DNA of 20,175 bases from Russula earlei (GCA_025769875.1 JAGFNK010000845.1:1-20175); one strand, 5' to 3'. Positions 1-9,404 are shown, counted from the stretch's first letter. Numbers and translations: made by a program. The notes: generated by a model from the letters alone, not told the origin.

Positions 1-471
1 GGTGCTTGCACGTGTACTAAAGCAGTGAACACATGGACAATGAAGGCTCTTACTCATCAAGAGAAGCCTTCTTACTCAGCAGCTTACTGAGCATGACTGA
101 GCATGCTCAGTAAGCGCACTCCAACTTCTACTCATCACACTATTGTGCTTGATAACAAGGTTATGACTTGTTCCCTATTTAGCAGTTCTCTTGTAGTATA
201 TAAGCGCTCAATAGAGTAATGGACAGTCCTCAGACTGTCCATTTGTTTACAGCACTCTCTATCCCTGGGATACTCCTTAGGACCATCCCCTTGTGACCAT
301 TCTGGCCTCTTCCCTGCGTACCTGCTCAACTCTACCAGTAACTATACCCCTTTGGTATTTGTAACTGCTTTGGACTCTACTCCTTGCCCACACCATCTTA
401 GACATCTATTGACTTGTCTTCAAGCTTACTCCTCGCTCTTGAACTGGATAGTTCAACAGTGAGTCTTGACA
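1..471 (+). repeat. LTR of a decayed retroelement, copy 1 (left edge cut)
   Basis: This segment matches about 3007-3480 nearly throughout, in the same orientation, and both copies end in the same block (GAGTCTTGACA). Homology stops immediately after the terminal CA, as expected of an LTR edge. A TATATAAG box lies at 197-204. About 15 nt downstream, 219-242 forms a perfect 10-bp stem with a CTCA loop, near the expected transcript start. The sequence opens inside the LTR or at its edge, so the 5' boundary is not visible. The minus-strand ORF inside it recurs in copy 2 only because the LTRs are homologous. Direction is inferred from the TATA box and from the gag remnant downstream of copy 2. Confidence 0.75.
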
Positions 472-1114
472 ATAAACATTGAATAAGGTTTTGTCTTCAT
501 CTTAACTAAAGTGGCTCAAGAATATGCCTTAGAAGAAGACAAAGAAGAAGACACTATCACCAGACACATCTTGAACATAAATCATTATCAAACCTGGACC
601 TCCACTGCATTCCCTGTTGCCAGTTTAACCAACCTACATGATGTACCAGGAATTGAACCCCCTCATGAAAACTTTCCCCATCTTGCTGTCAAAGAATTTC
701 TTGAAGGCTTACCATTCAGACAACTCTTAAGCCATGACAAACACACATTATATCTTGAAACCCTTAGTTTACTTCTGCCACCAGCATGACAATGATTACT
801 GTATTGGCACCTTGCTCAAGCAAAGAACATCCAAGGACAACCAGTAGAATACTGATCCCTGCATTCCAGTGAATTAAACCTCTGGACTAGAATCATCCAA
901 CTGTGTCACCACTTTATTGTTCATTCCCTAAGAACAGGATATTGCCTGTTCTATCTGGCCTGGACCTACATCAGTCTCTATCCATCTCACCGTCCAATTC
1001 TACCATCTTGTTAAGATCTGCTTGATCTTAAATACTGACTCTAGTGAAAGAGTTGCTTGATATAGTTCAAGCACTAGACTTTGAATCCTTTGATATTATC
1101 TTAGGAAGAATAAG
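472..1114 (+). pseudogene. Decayed retroelement coding remnant
   Basis: After the LTR, an open stretch from 511 to 789 (92 codons from GTG, acidic N-terminus) ends at TGA. The same region keeps protein-like composition beyond it, broken by several TGA/TAG/TAA codons. Around 1083-1106 one frame reads FDIILGRI, which resembles the ILG motif near the C-terminal end of retroviral-type aspartic proteases (VILGYPFL in the intact family at about 11.2 kb). This is the only family hint and it is weak. No RT or integrase motif is visible. I take it to be a mutated piece of the internal region of the element that owns the flanking LTRs, but a different element is possible. Confidence 0.4.
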
Positions 1115-1540
1115 TGTAAGAGATGAAGAGGGCCTCTTTCACTTAAAGTAGTGACTTGGTATGAGAGAAAGTTGATAAGGTGAATTCCTTGTAAAAGAGT
1201 AAGTTGAGCGTAAGGCTCAACTCTCGATAAACTTGAGTATGTATACAATATCTCAACAACAGCTGATCCAATTCATACAAAACTTGGGGAGCACATAGCT
1301 GAGATCCAGTAGTATCCAAAAATGTAGACCTCAATTTGAAAGCATCAGAAATGACTCACATGTGAGTCATTCTTTCCTAGTATCTGTCATCAATCAGTAA
1401 GCAATCACTAAGCATCAGTCATCCTATCAATCAGCGATATCACTATGTATCAGTCAGCAAATCAGTAAGCAACAGTAAGCAGGAATGAGTAAGCAAGCAT
1501 AGGTAAGAAAGCAGGCAGGAATGTGAATTGAATCCTAACA
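1115..1540 (-). repeat. Probable solo LTR of a Ty3/gypsy element
   Basis: Read on the - strand the block starts TGTTAGGATTC and ends CTCTTACA, so it has TG...CA ends. It interrupts protein-like sequence on both sides. The stretch 1199-1221 closely matches the core of the chromovirus LTR at 5841-5863 in the same orientation, including TAAGGCTCAAC. A TA-rich segment at 1239-1252 lies where a TATA element would be expected. No target-site duplication is seen (ATAAG on the left, CATCT on the right). The block also holds a 20-bp perfect palindrome at 1351-1370 and an AGTAAGCA-rich run. Boundaries are inferred. Confidence 0.4.
1390..1525. repeat. AGTAAGCA-rich short repeats
   Basis: Variants of CAGTAAGCA, AGTAAGCAAG and ATCAGTCA recur irregularly over about 135 bp, for example around 1394, 1464, 1475 and 1487. 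It is a low-complexity patch inside the probable solo LTR. Similar AGTAAG words occur in the LTRs at 108-116 and about 3115. I see no coding sense in it. Confidence 0.5.
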
Positions 1541-1545
1541 CATCT

Positions 1546-2075
1546 ACCCCTCAACAGAATACAAAGAGAAAACCAGTCTTATGTTCAACTTGCCATTGTA
1601 CCAGGAATACACAACACCTTTGACTGGGAAACTAACTCTTGGCTATATGATGCAGACTACAACCAACCTTGGGCAATTACCAGCCCAGACACCTCAAATG
1701 CTGGTCCTCCTGCATATTACTTGGTTCCAGAAACTCTAGAAACATCAAGTTTCATCCCTCAACCACTCATGCTGATTCAAACCACTGTCCTAACCAGCCA
1801 AGAATGTTGGTCTGATAGTACCAAGGACATTGAGTCAAATCTGTGGATAGTAAGGTGTAACTGCAAAACAGAATATTGCACATGTGGCTAATGACCAGAT
1901 ACACCCCCTACCCCTGATAGTATTATCATGTGGACACCAGGAGATTATCACCTCCCATTTCAGTAAACCTGGTGTCATAAACTATTCTCTGGAGAGGGCC
2001 CTTGAAGGACCCTTCCTTATGAGAGGAAACCCAGCCTCTATGGTGTCACCCTGTTCACACGAGCAAAAGGGGTGA
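1546..2075 (+). pseudogene. Decayed retroelement coding remnant, second part
   Basis: One frame is open from about 1544 to a TAA at 1889-1891, without an ATG. It encodes about 115 residues rich in Trp, Tyr, Asp and Pro, ending in a Cys-rich tail (CNCKTEYCTCG). A shift of one base continues in a second open frame to 2075 (GHQEIITSHF and following). Composition and length look coding, but I do not recognise the family. It lies just right of the probable solo LTR, so it is likely the continuation of the 472-1114 remnant that the LTR interrupted. Function unknown. Confidence 0.35.
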
Positions 2076-2438
2076 GTAGAGGTGTCCACAATATTGCGCG
2101 TGCATTGTCGCGCGAGCAATTCTCGGCACAATTGACATACAGCAAGCCCCACTTAGAGGCAACCCTTTAGCAATAAAAGACAATACTAGGACCTTCCTAG
2201 GGACCCTTTAGGATGACTATATGTGCTCTACAATAGGCACTAATATAGTATCAAAGACCCTGCAATGCGTTATTAGACTAACTCTAATAACTATAAAATG
2301 AACTATAAGGCAATACTAGGGACCTTGATAGAAACATTAGGGTCGACTTTAAGGACCCTAATAGAACTATATAAGGGGCCTCATAGAATAACACTATTCC
2401 CCGAACCAGGCTACAAGTCCTCAAATGACCGGCCCTAA
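2076..2438. other. Gene-free AT-rich spacer
   Basis: No credible ORF or RNA gene. There is a short GC-rich patch (GCGCGTGCATTGTCGCGCG, about 2096-2114). Repeated GGACCTT / GGACCCT words lie between about 2189 and 2365. It may be the decayed end of another element. I see no defined boundaries. Confidence 0.4.
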
Positions 2439-2980
2439 CACTGGTTGGGAAATCAACTTATGTGAATGACAAAACTGTAATATTTTGAATAACAAAATTT
2501 ATTATTTTGATACAAATTTGTAGCAAACAAATTGTGAAATATCATTTTAGATTTTGTTACAATAGATTCCTGTTACAAAATGATGGAATAAGTAAATAGT
2601 ATTGACAAGATTTTAGAACATACATTATGTTACAAAAATTGTAAATTATTTTAAGATTTTGTGTAAAACAAAATTGTAAAAAATTGAAACTGCAAAATTT
2701 GGGTTTATGAACCTTTTTCATAAATGCAGTGTCAAATTTTCACAATTTTGTTTCATACAAAATCTTAAAATAATTTACAATTTTTGTAACATAATGTATG
2801 TTCTAAAATCTTGTCAATACTATTTACTTATTCCATCATTTTGTAACAGGAATCTATTGTAACAAAATCTAAAATGATATTTCACAATTTGTTTGCTACA
2901 AATTTGTATCAAAATAATAAATTTTGTTATTCAAAATGTTATAGTTTTGTCATTCACATAAGTTGATTTCCCAACCAGTG
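2439..2980. mobile_element. Long palindromic MITE (foldback element)
   Basis: The element is an inverted repeat. About 240 bp from 2439 is the reverse complement of about 240 bp ending at 2980, with only a handful of mismatches, around a centre of roughly 60 bp. The terminal sequence is CACTGGTTGGG. Both ends are flanked by TAA (2436-2438 and 2981-2983), a likely 3-bp target duplication. TAA/TTA duplications are typical of PIF/Harbinger-type transposons; a TA-specific Tc1/mariner origin fits less well because of the extra A. There is no ORF, so it would be mobilised in trans. A second, truncated copy lies at 16657-16734. Confidence 0.85.
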
Positions 2981-2999
2981 TAAACTAACCAACAGGAAA

Positions 3000-3480
3000 T
3001 GAATCAGGTGTTTGCATGTGTACTAAACAGTGAACACGTGGGACAAGCAAGGCTCTTACTCATCAAGAGAAGCCTTCTTACTCAGCAGCTTACCGAGCAT
3101 GACTGAGCATGCTCAGTAAGCGTACTCCGACTTCTTACTCATCACTCTATTGTGCTTGATAACAAGGTTATGACTTGTTCCACATTTAGCAGTTCTCTTG
3201 TAGTATATAAGCGCTCAATAAAGTAGCAGACAGTCCTCAGGCTGTCCATTTGTTTACAGCACTCTCCATCCCTGGGATACTCCTTTAAGGACCATCCTCT
3301 TATGACTATCCTGGCCTCCTCTCTGCGTGACTGCTCTACTCTCACAGTAACAGTGCCTCTCTGGTATTTGTTACTACTCTGGACTCTACTCTTTGCCCAC
3401 GCTGTCTTGGACGTCTATTGACTCGTCTTTGAGCTTATCCCTCACTCTTGAACTGGATAGTTCAACAGTGAGTCTTGACA
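3000..3480 (+). repeat. LTR of a decayed retroelement, copy 2
   Basis: Homologous to 1-471 and ending in the same GAGTCTTGACA. The start is placed at TG (3000-3001), after a short purine run (AGGAAA), because the copy-1 match begins by 3007; the exact start is uncertain by a few bases. The TATATAAG box recurs about 200 nt in. The promoter-proximal hairpin keeps its pairing with a G-U wobble. Sequence after the terminal CA (CCTGGCTCCTCAACAC) differs from that after copy 1. It contains TGG two bases in, so it could be a tRNA primer binding site, but I cannot name the tRNA. Confidence 0.75.
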
Positions 3481-4067
3481 CCTGGCTCCTCAACACAGAA
3501 GATGTGCATTGTCCCAGCAAGCTCCCTCTAGAGAAACAGTTCCCAATGCAAGAGGATTCCTTGTTGAAAGACCATTGCCTCCTACTCTCCCTGACACCTA
3601 TGTACCTTTGTTTACAAACCATATTCCTACACCTGTCATACCTTCCCAACCTTTTGCATCACCTCTCATCAAATTCCCTGACAGTATTAATATTAGGAAT
3701 ACTGACTTACATTGCTACTTACCAGAACAATCTTTCTTAGCTATAAATTTACCTACATGTTCAAAGAGAGAATTGCTTGAATTCAAGAGCTATTGTACAC
3801 AAGCTTGGCATCTACGAACAATGAACTTTGTAGTCTATCAACATGCCACCAGAGAAATAAATGGCTTTGCCATCTCACCAGCAGAATTTGAAGGATATCT
3901 GTGGAAAACCTGAGTGGTCCTAACACAAAGCAGTATCACCAAAGAGTACTCCTGAATCCACTTAAGAAAACACCAAGGAAGACCAGACACTATTTGATTG
4001 AAACCAACCTACACCATAGCATATCCTTGGAACAATGGCCATTGGACTATAACTGCCATCTAATTCT
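3481..4067 (+). pseudogene. Decayed 5' internal region of the retroelement
   Basis: Directly after LTR copy 2 a frame is open from 3509 (TTG) to 3913, 134 codons. It has a Pro-rich N-terminal half (PPTLPDTYVPLF, IPTPVIPSQPF) and a more globular second half ending FEGYLWKT. Beyond its TGA, short open pieces with a similar composition continue in shifting frames up to the gag pseudogene. No domain is recognisable. Position between LTR and gag suggests the N-terminal part of a long Gag or an upstream ORF. No convincing ATG is present. Confidence 0.35.
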
Positions 4068-5144
4068 ATGAGCACTAGGAGGAATCTGACCCCAGATGAA
4101 GAAGATCTTGTCCCACTTGTATTTGAAAGTCTCAGCTACAACACCCAAAATCACCATTACCAAGGAAAGTGTGCTGGAGTAGCTATCATCAACCATGGAA
4201 ATCTTGCAGAACCTTGATTATACAAAGACAATAATGACAAAGTCACAGGGAATTTTCAAGGAAAACCAGTCAAGTGGAGTCATTCTAGAAAACATTGGAT
4301 TTACTACAACAACAAAGAAGTTGATTTCACTGCCAGGGAGGAGCATGAAGTCAGCACTATCCTAGGCACTGCACCAAGTGTCCAAAGCACTACCCCAGGA
4401 CCTTCTACCTAAAGAAACACTCAACAACCCACTCCTCATACAGTTAGCAGTGCTCCACAAACCATCCCTTGAGCACTTACCCCAACTAGAATCCAACTAC
4501 AAGGCTCAGTTCCACCCATTGTTACAGCTGCAACAACCCAGAACCCCACTATGTCTAATGATCCACAACTTGTAGGAACCTCCCCAGAACCCTTTGATAG
4601 AAAAGCTGACAATGCAGAAGCCTTTTGGGTGGCCTTAGCCAATTATTATTACATCAATGATGACTCCTTTCCAGATGAAAGCAAGAAAGTTGCCACTGCA
4701 TTAACACACTTCAAAGTAGGAACTCCTGCTAGGGCATGGGCTCAAGAACAAACCACTAAAGCCATGGCTTGAACAGTAGCAAACTACAGGTCATGGGATG
4801 ACTTCAAGAAAGCTTTTTCCAATCATTTTATCCCTGCAGAAGCAGAATTGGCTTCTGATAACACTATGCATACCTATTATCAAGGAAAGCTACCATTTAA
4901 TGAATGGTATCAGAGATGGTCACACCACACATCAAGAGCCACCACTGATGAAAGAACAAAGATGTATGCATTCAGAGAAAAAACATCAATCCAGCCCTAC
5001 ATTAAAAGATATTGGGGATTACACCAGCACCAACTACACTTGCAGCCCTGGTCAAAGCAGCAAGAGAATTTGACCACCTATTCTACCTATATAATTCCAC
5101 AGCCTTGCAAGGAGGACACTCTCAAGTATGCACCTGAGGATTAA
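4068..5144 (+). pseudogene. gag: Ty3/gypsy-type gag pseudogene
   Basis: One frame runs from ATG 4068 to TAA 5142-5144 (358 codons) with four in-frame stops (4215, 4410, 4470, 4770) and no frameshift. From about residue 165 the protein reads like a retrotransposon Gag: a PEPFDRKADNAEAFW block, a helix-rich stretch (VATALTHFKVGTPARAWAQ), then YRSWDDFKKAFSNHF. The order matches the capsid-like region of the intact family at about 12.3-12.6 kb (PEVFKGDRKKTKYF, VALALTYIKG, FVDDFFREF). The stops are explained by TGG to TGA, CAA to TAA or CGA to TGA. No zinc knuckle, protease or RT follows; the sequence leaves coding after 5144 and a tandem repeat begins. Role when alive: particle formation. Confidence 0.7.
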
Positions 5145-5194
5145 ACAGTCAAGGATCAGATAGCCCGCTGGAAATTACTGTCATTTTCACGTGA

Positions 5195-5647
5195 CCTTGC
5201 ACTTGCCATTTTTGGATGTCATTTAAAGTGCAAAATCAAAACTGCTATATCTCAACAGCTTCTCAACAGATTGCCTTGAAACTTTGACAGGATTACCTTA
5301 TATACTGTATCTAGGTGCAGCTAAAATATGGGAGCATAATATTCAGTTCTTGAAATGTTGATTTTCAGGTGCTGACATGGGTGCAAAACTTTGAACTGCC
5401 ATATCTCAACTGTTTCTCAATCAATTGACTTGAAACTTCAACAATGGGATCTCGTGTACTGTATCTAGGTGCAGCCCAAGAGTTGGGGTCTAATTCTTAG
5501 TTCTTGAAGTTTCAATTTTTGGGTGTGATCTGAGTGTGAAATTTCAAACTGCCACATCTCAACCATTTCTCAATAGATTGCCTTGAAACTTGAACAGTAG
5601 AACCTTATATACTGTGTCTAGGTGCAGCTAAAATATGGGAGCCTAAT
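5195..5647. repeat. 153-bp tandem repeat array, about 3 units
   Basis: Units start at 5228, 5381 and 5534 (GTGCAAAAT, GTGCAAAAC and GTGTGAAAT), exactly 153 bp apart. The third is cut after 114 bp by the chromovirus LTR, and part of a further unit precedes 5228. Shared blocks include CTCAACNNNTTCTCAAT, TTGAAACTT and CTGTATCTAGGTGCAGC. The units differ by scattered substitutions, so the array is old. No frame stays open through a unit on the + strand. Origin unknown. Confidence 0.85.
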
Positions 5648-6270
5648 TGTTAAGGCTCTGAAGTGCCTTAAATAAGATCAATGGTCACATCTATGAACAC
5701 GTTCTACCAATGCAGATATGCTTGAGTCAAGCAAGCAATACTCGTGGAGGGGAAGGAGTGTTAGATCCTTCTGGAGTATGGCAACAAGATGAGAGGGGCT
5801 CTGCAGACGGGGTAGGAGTCAACTGTTTGGGATTGGCAAACTAAGTCGAGCTTAAGGCTCAACTGTTACAACTGGGGGCCTTATATAGCCCTACAGGGAT
5901 AAGGTTTGTGCTACTGTAGTACTGGTCGGTGCTATAGAAGCAAAACGCGGCTCATAGAAGTGAGGTTGCTTCTATGTAAATGATCTTGGTGCTGGAAGCA
6001 TTAAGTGCTTCCCTATTAGCAATCTTGGTGTCATAAGTACTTTCCTAATCAAGGAAGCAATGTATGTGGCGGTACAAGAACATCTGGGACAGAAGCAATG
6101 TTTCTCATTGCTTCTTCAATACATCTTCAGAAAGATACAATCAACGCGTTCCGATCACGATATCAATGAACATAAATGATCAAGATCTGATGCATGCATG
6201 ATGCAAACGGTGCAGTCCATAGTTCAGGTGTTCCAGCATCTTCCGGACCCCAAACCACTCAGTAATATTA
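5648..6270 (-). repeat. 3' LTR of the chromovirus
   Basis: Matches 13733-14355 over 623 bp without a gap. It starts TGTTAAGG on the + strand and is bounded on the inner side by the polypurine tract. The TATA box (5881-5887, read on -) and the 12-mer complementary to the PBS (5842-5853) are both conserved. The terminal TG of the 5' LTR corresponds to GG here, so the inner edge is uncertain by 2 bp. It is inserted in the third unit of the 153-bp repeat. Confidence 0.9.
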
Positions 6271-6283
6271 CCCCTCCTTCAGA
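6271..6283 (-). other. Polypurine tract
   Basis: On the - strand the bases just before the 3' LTR read CTGAAGGAGGGG. This purine run is in the position used to prime plus-strand DNA synthesis. Its location confirms the LTR inner edge and shows that the extra ORF, which ends 26 bp before it, lies wholly inside the element. Confidence 0.75.
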
Positions 6284-6308
6284 TTGGTGGTCCCACACAC
6301 CAACGATT

Positions 6309-8024
6309 CTAAAATCGAGTGGTGGGGTCAACACCATCATCATCAAGAGGAGGAGGTGATGCAGTGAAGGTGTATTGGCCTTCTTCTGCTGCCTCATAGG
6401 CAGCCAGTGCTGAGGCCACTATCGCCTCTGACTCCTCAGCGACAGCTCAAGGAGACATGATCTGTGGGAGTCTGTCAGAGTCCCTAGGTAACCTCCTGAC
6501 TGGAGGTGTGTCAGAGCATGAAGGGGTCATAGTGAAAAGCTCTTGGAGGGTCCTGGACCCTTCTCCTTTCACCACCTGCAGGATGTGTGGGTTAGCAATG
6601 TCTTCCCTTTCCTGGTCGGACCTCCTCTTCTTATTTGGGTGCACCAGCTCCCATCCTCAGTGGAAAGGGCATGATCTGACGGGTGCATAGGAGCAATGAT
6701 AGGGAGGTACCAGGCAATGTGAGGCAGCATCTGCTGCCAACTGGTCGTGGCAATACCGATGGGGCAGTGGACAGTACTTGTTAAAATGCCCTACCTCACC
6801 ACAGTACTTGCATCAGTTCCTCTTCCTCCTTCCTTCTATCATGTTCAGTTGCTGAGGTTCTGGAATGAACTCAGCTGTCATGGTGGACGCTTCCCCACTG
6901 CTGCTATAGGAGTGGTAGTAAATGGAGCTCTGGGGGGAAGGGTTTGGTGATGCTTCTGATCCTGCCCCTCCTCAGAGGTGCATACTGGATATGGTTTGGA
7001 GGATGTCAATCTGCTCCTCTGAATACCCTTGCACCATCATAGGTGCAGGGCTGGCTGGTACTGGTTCTGGGGTAGGGGTAGCATACCCCTGAACAATGTC
7101 TGCCAAAGGCAGCTGAGGGATGAAGATGGGCAAAGGGGGAATGGGCTGCCCAGCCTGATAGTTGGTGAGGAGTTCTTCAGCCCAGACACCTGGAGGGGTT
7201 TCTCCTTGGCTACAGCCTGCTTCAATGAACTCCTAGCAACATGAGCGTACTTTGGCTGCCACCATTCTCTCCTTGGCTTCAGCCCTGCCTCTCTCTACTC
7301 CTTGCTTCTTGGCTAGGTATTTGCTGAGCATGTAGCGCAGCTGCTTCTCCTCTTCTTTGAGCACCTTATAGTTAGCTTCCAACATTTCTTGTTGGGTGAA
7401 GAGGTGGTCTAAGCAGTAGAGCTCTGCCTGCAGCCCATAGTCGCCTAGCAGGTAGAGAGTCTGTCTCCAGTGCCCTTCGAACTGCCTCTCTGTGTCGAAG
7501 CAGTCTAAGTCATGTTCATCTTGGCCATAGTTATAGAGGTTGTAACAAGGGGTGGCCTGGAGAATCTCACTATAATCTCCCTGGCCTTCTCTGTTCTTCC
7601 CCCTTACTCTTGGCTCTCCCAAGGCAATGTCATAGGCCACATACCTGGCCGGTTTGTTGCCCCAAGTCATACCATCAGGGATGTCAATCTTTGTGTGGTG
7701 TCTATCAGCATCCCATCGTACCCAGGGCTCTCCAGGGTGGGCAACCTGGTCAAGAGTGCTGGTAGGGGACATCACATCCCAGTCCCCAGGCTGAGCGTCG
7801 ACTTGGTCAGCAGGGGGTCCAAATTTGAGTGGACGCATGTCCGCTTCTCCTTCTCCAGTGTTATGTTCATCCATTCCTTGGAAGAAGGCGAGGAGAGAAG
7901 CATTAGGAGTGGTGATTTCAAGTGGCCCCTCTGCACCAAAGAGGTCAGATTGGGGAACGATTTCATTAGTGGGAGTTTGGGACATTTCTGAGCGATGATA
8001 TGGGGATGAGGAAGTAGAGGGCAT
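6309..8024 (-). pseudogene. Extra ORF of chromovirus with CCHC zinc knuckle (decayed)
   Basis: One frame runs 572 codons from ATG 8024 to TAG 6309-6311, with five in-frame stops (codons 264, 351, 404, 456, 526) and no frameshift. Each stop is one transition from a sense codon. Residues 1-110 are acidic and Ser/Pro-rich. Residues 110-205 are Trp/Tyr-rich and globular-looking. About 205-262 form a charged helix (EANYKVLKEEEKQLRYML) likely to be a coiled coil. About 265-345 are Pro-rich. Residues 405-418 (CKYCGEVGHFNKYC) are a perfect C-X2-C-X4-H-X4-C knuckle, followed by a Cys/His-rich stretch to 455 and a basic patch (HPNKKRRSD). The tail is acidic. There is no signal peptide or membrane segment, so it is not an envelope. 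The knuckle suggests nucleic-acid binding. Role unknown. Confidence 0.8.
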
Positions 8025-8027
8025 CTT

Positions 8028-8528
8028 TCACTGGACTTTTATAACCCATATGGCAGCGGAGTTCTTTCTGTGATATTCCTCTATTAGTCTAGATGCTTTG
8101 ATGTTCTCTACTGGCTCCCAAGAGTCATGGGCTTCAGAGTATCCTTCCCACCGGACTTTATACTCCAGTTGTTTTCTCCTTCCAGTTTGTCTCAAACCTA
8201 AAATCATTGCTACTTCATATTCCTCTTCTCCTTCCACCAATTCTGCTTCTGGATTGGTGTAGTTGGCCCCATGCTCCTCTGTCTCTTTGTAAGGTGTCAA
8301 TAAGGATGCATGAAACACGTTATGGATCCTCCAGCGGCTAGGGAGATCCAATCTGTATGTCACTGGGCTGATCACCTCTGTGATTTCAAAGGGCCCATAT
8401 TGTTTTGGGCATAGTTTCACTGTAGGATGTGTCATTTTTAGGTTGGTGCTGTTGAGCCATACCCTTTCTCCTTTCTGATAAGGTTGGAAACTGCTTCTTC
8501 GCTTCCACATTAGGAAAGTGATCTTCAT
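8028..8528 (-). pseudogene. pol: Pol C-terminus: integrase GPY/F module and chromodomain
   Basis: Open for 166 codons to TGA 8028-8030, in the same frame as the integrase core upstream. The N-terminal part has the GPF motif (KQYGPFEITEV) and the RIHNVFHASLLTPY segment typical of the chromovirus integrase tail. The chromodomain follows (about residues 100-152: EYEVAMIL, EYKVRWEGYSEAHDSWEPVE), with the aromatic Y, W and W positions that form a methyl-lysine cage. By family knowledge this module directs integration to H3K9-methylated heterochromatin. The TGA is followed by AAG and the in-frame ATG of the extra ORF. This segment itself has no stop. Confidence 0.88.
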
Positions 8529-9404
8529 TGCTTCTTGTGCCTATGATCTTGCTTCCTGGATTCGGACTTTCCAATTGTCTATTCTTGGTATCTTGCTTCC
8601 CCAATTTGGCTGGTGTGCCTTGGGCATAAAGCCCATCTATAAGAAGAAAGGGGACTGCTTGGTTGTCTCTGAAACATTAGAATTCATCGTGTATTGCACC
8701 AAAGGCAGCCAGTCCACCGAATCATCTTGTTGGTGGTTGCAAAAGATCCTGAGTGATGTTTCTATCGTCTGATTTGTTCTTTCTGATTGTCCATCTGTCT
8801 GGGGATGGTAGGCAGTGCTGAAATTCTGTTTGATATGCAGCTGGTTGCAAAGTTCCCTAATAAACTTGGAACTTATTAGTTTGTCTCGATCGGATATGAT
8901 CTTGCTTGGTACTCCCACAAAGGGGAATATTCTGTCCTTGTAGAGCTGTGCTAGCTCTTCTGTGTCCATCTCTTCCTTGCAAGGAAGCAAGATGATGCCT
9001 TTAGTACAATCGTGGTCGGTGACAGTTAATATACTGTCATATCCTTTTGACTTCAGCAGTTTCACCACAAAGTCCATGCTGACAGTTGAGAAGGGAGTAG
9101 CCCCTTCTTCTGGTGGTATGGGATACAGGGGAGGTCGACTTGGATGAGTGTTTGACTTGTTACTTTGGCAAATTGCGCATCCTTCCACATATTGGTCAAC
9201 AAAGCGTCTCATGGTGGGCCACCAGTAGTATCGCATCATTCCCAGTAATGTTTTAGCTTTCCCTGGGTGTCCTGCTGTGGGACTGTCATGATACTGTTCC
9301 AGTAACGTCCTGTGGGTCCCTTCAGTTGCCTGTAACCACCAAGGCTTCATTCTTCCACCATAAGCTATGTTGCTTCTCCAGTTGGTGTCTCTGTACCCAA
9401 TCAA
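8529..9404 (-). pseudogene. pol: Pol: integrase catalytic region
   Basis: A 255-codon open frame (9404 to TAG 8637-8639) holds the HHCC zinc finger (HDSPTAGH ... CAIC) and the DDE core: Asp in VSMDFVVKL, Asp in ISDRDKL, and Glu in DGQSERTNQT. Integrase joins the cDNA ends to host DNA. Two TAG codons, at 8637-8639 (SPFFL-stop) and about 8565 (EARS-stop-AQEA), interrupt continuity with the chromodomain and are consistent with CAG to TAG. A frame change near 9408 separates it from RNase H. Confidence 0.9.

Noticed and set aside
135..329. Minus-strand ORF inside the LTR, repeated at 3142-3345
   Set aside because: It is conserved only because the two LTRs are homologous. It has no motif and overlaps the promoter and leader of the LTR.
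2076..2438. GGACCCTAA-like words as telomere repeat
   Set aside because: The words are irregular, mixed in orientation and not TTAGGG tandem units.
5381..5533. 153-bp unit as a 51-residue protein repeat
   Set aside because: All three + strand frames meet stops within the first unit, so there is no support for coding.
7512..7991. 159-codon ORF on the + strand
   Set aside because: It is antisense to the extra ORF of the chromovirus, with no motif and a composition dictated by the other strand.
6309..8024. Reading the extra ORF as an envelope gene
   Set aside because: Its position suggests env, but there is no signal peptide, no hydrophobic segment and no glycoprotein-like pattern. It has a zinc knuckle and a charged coiled coil instead.
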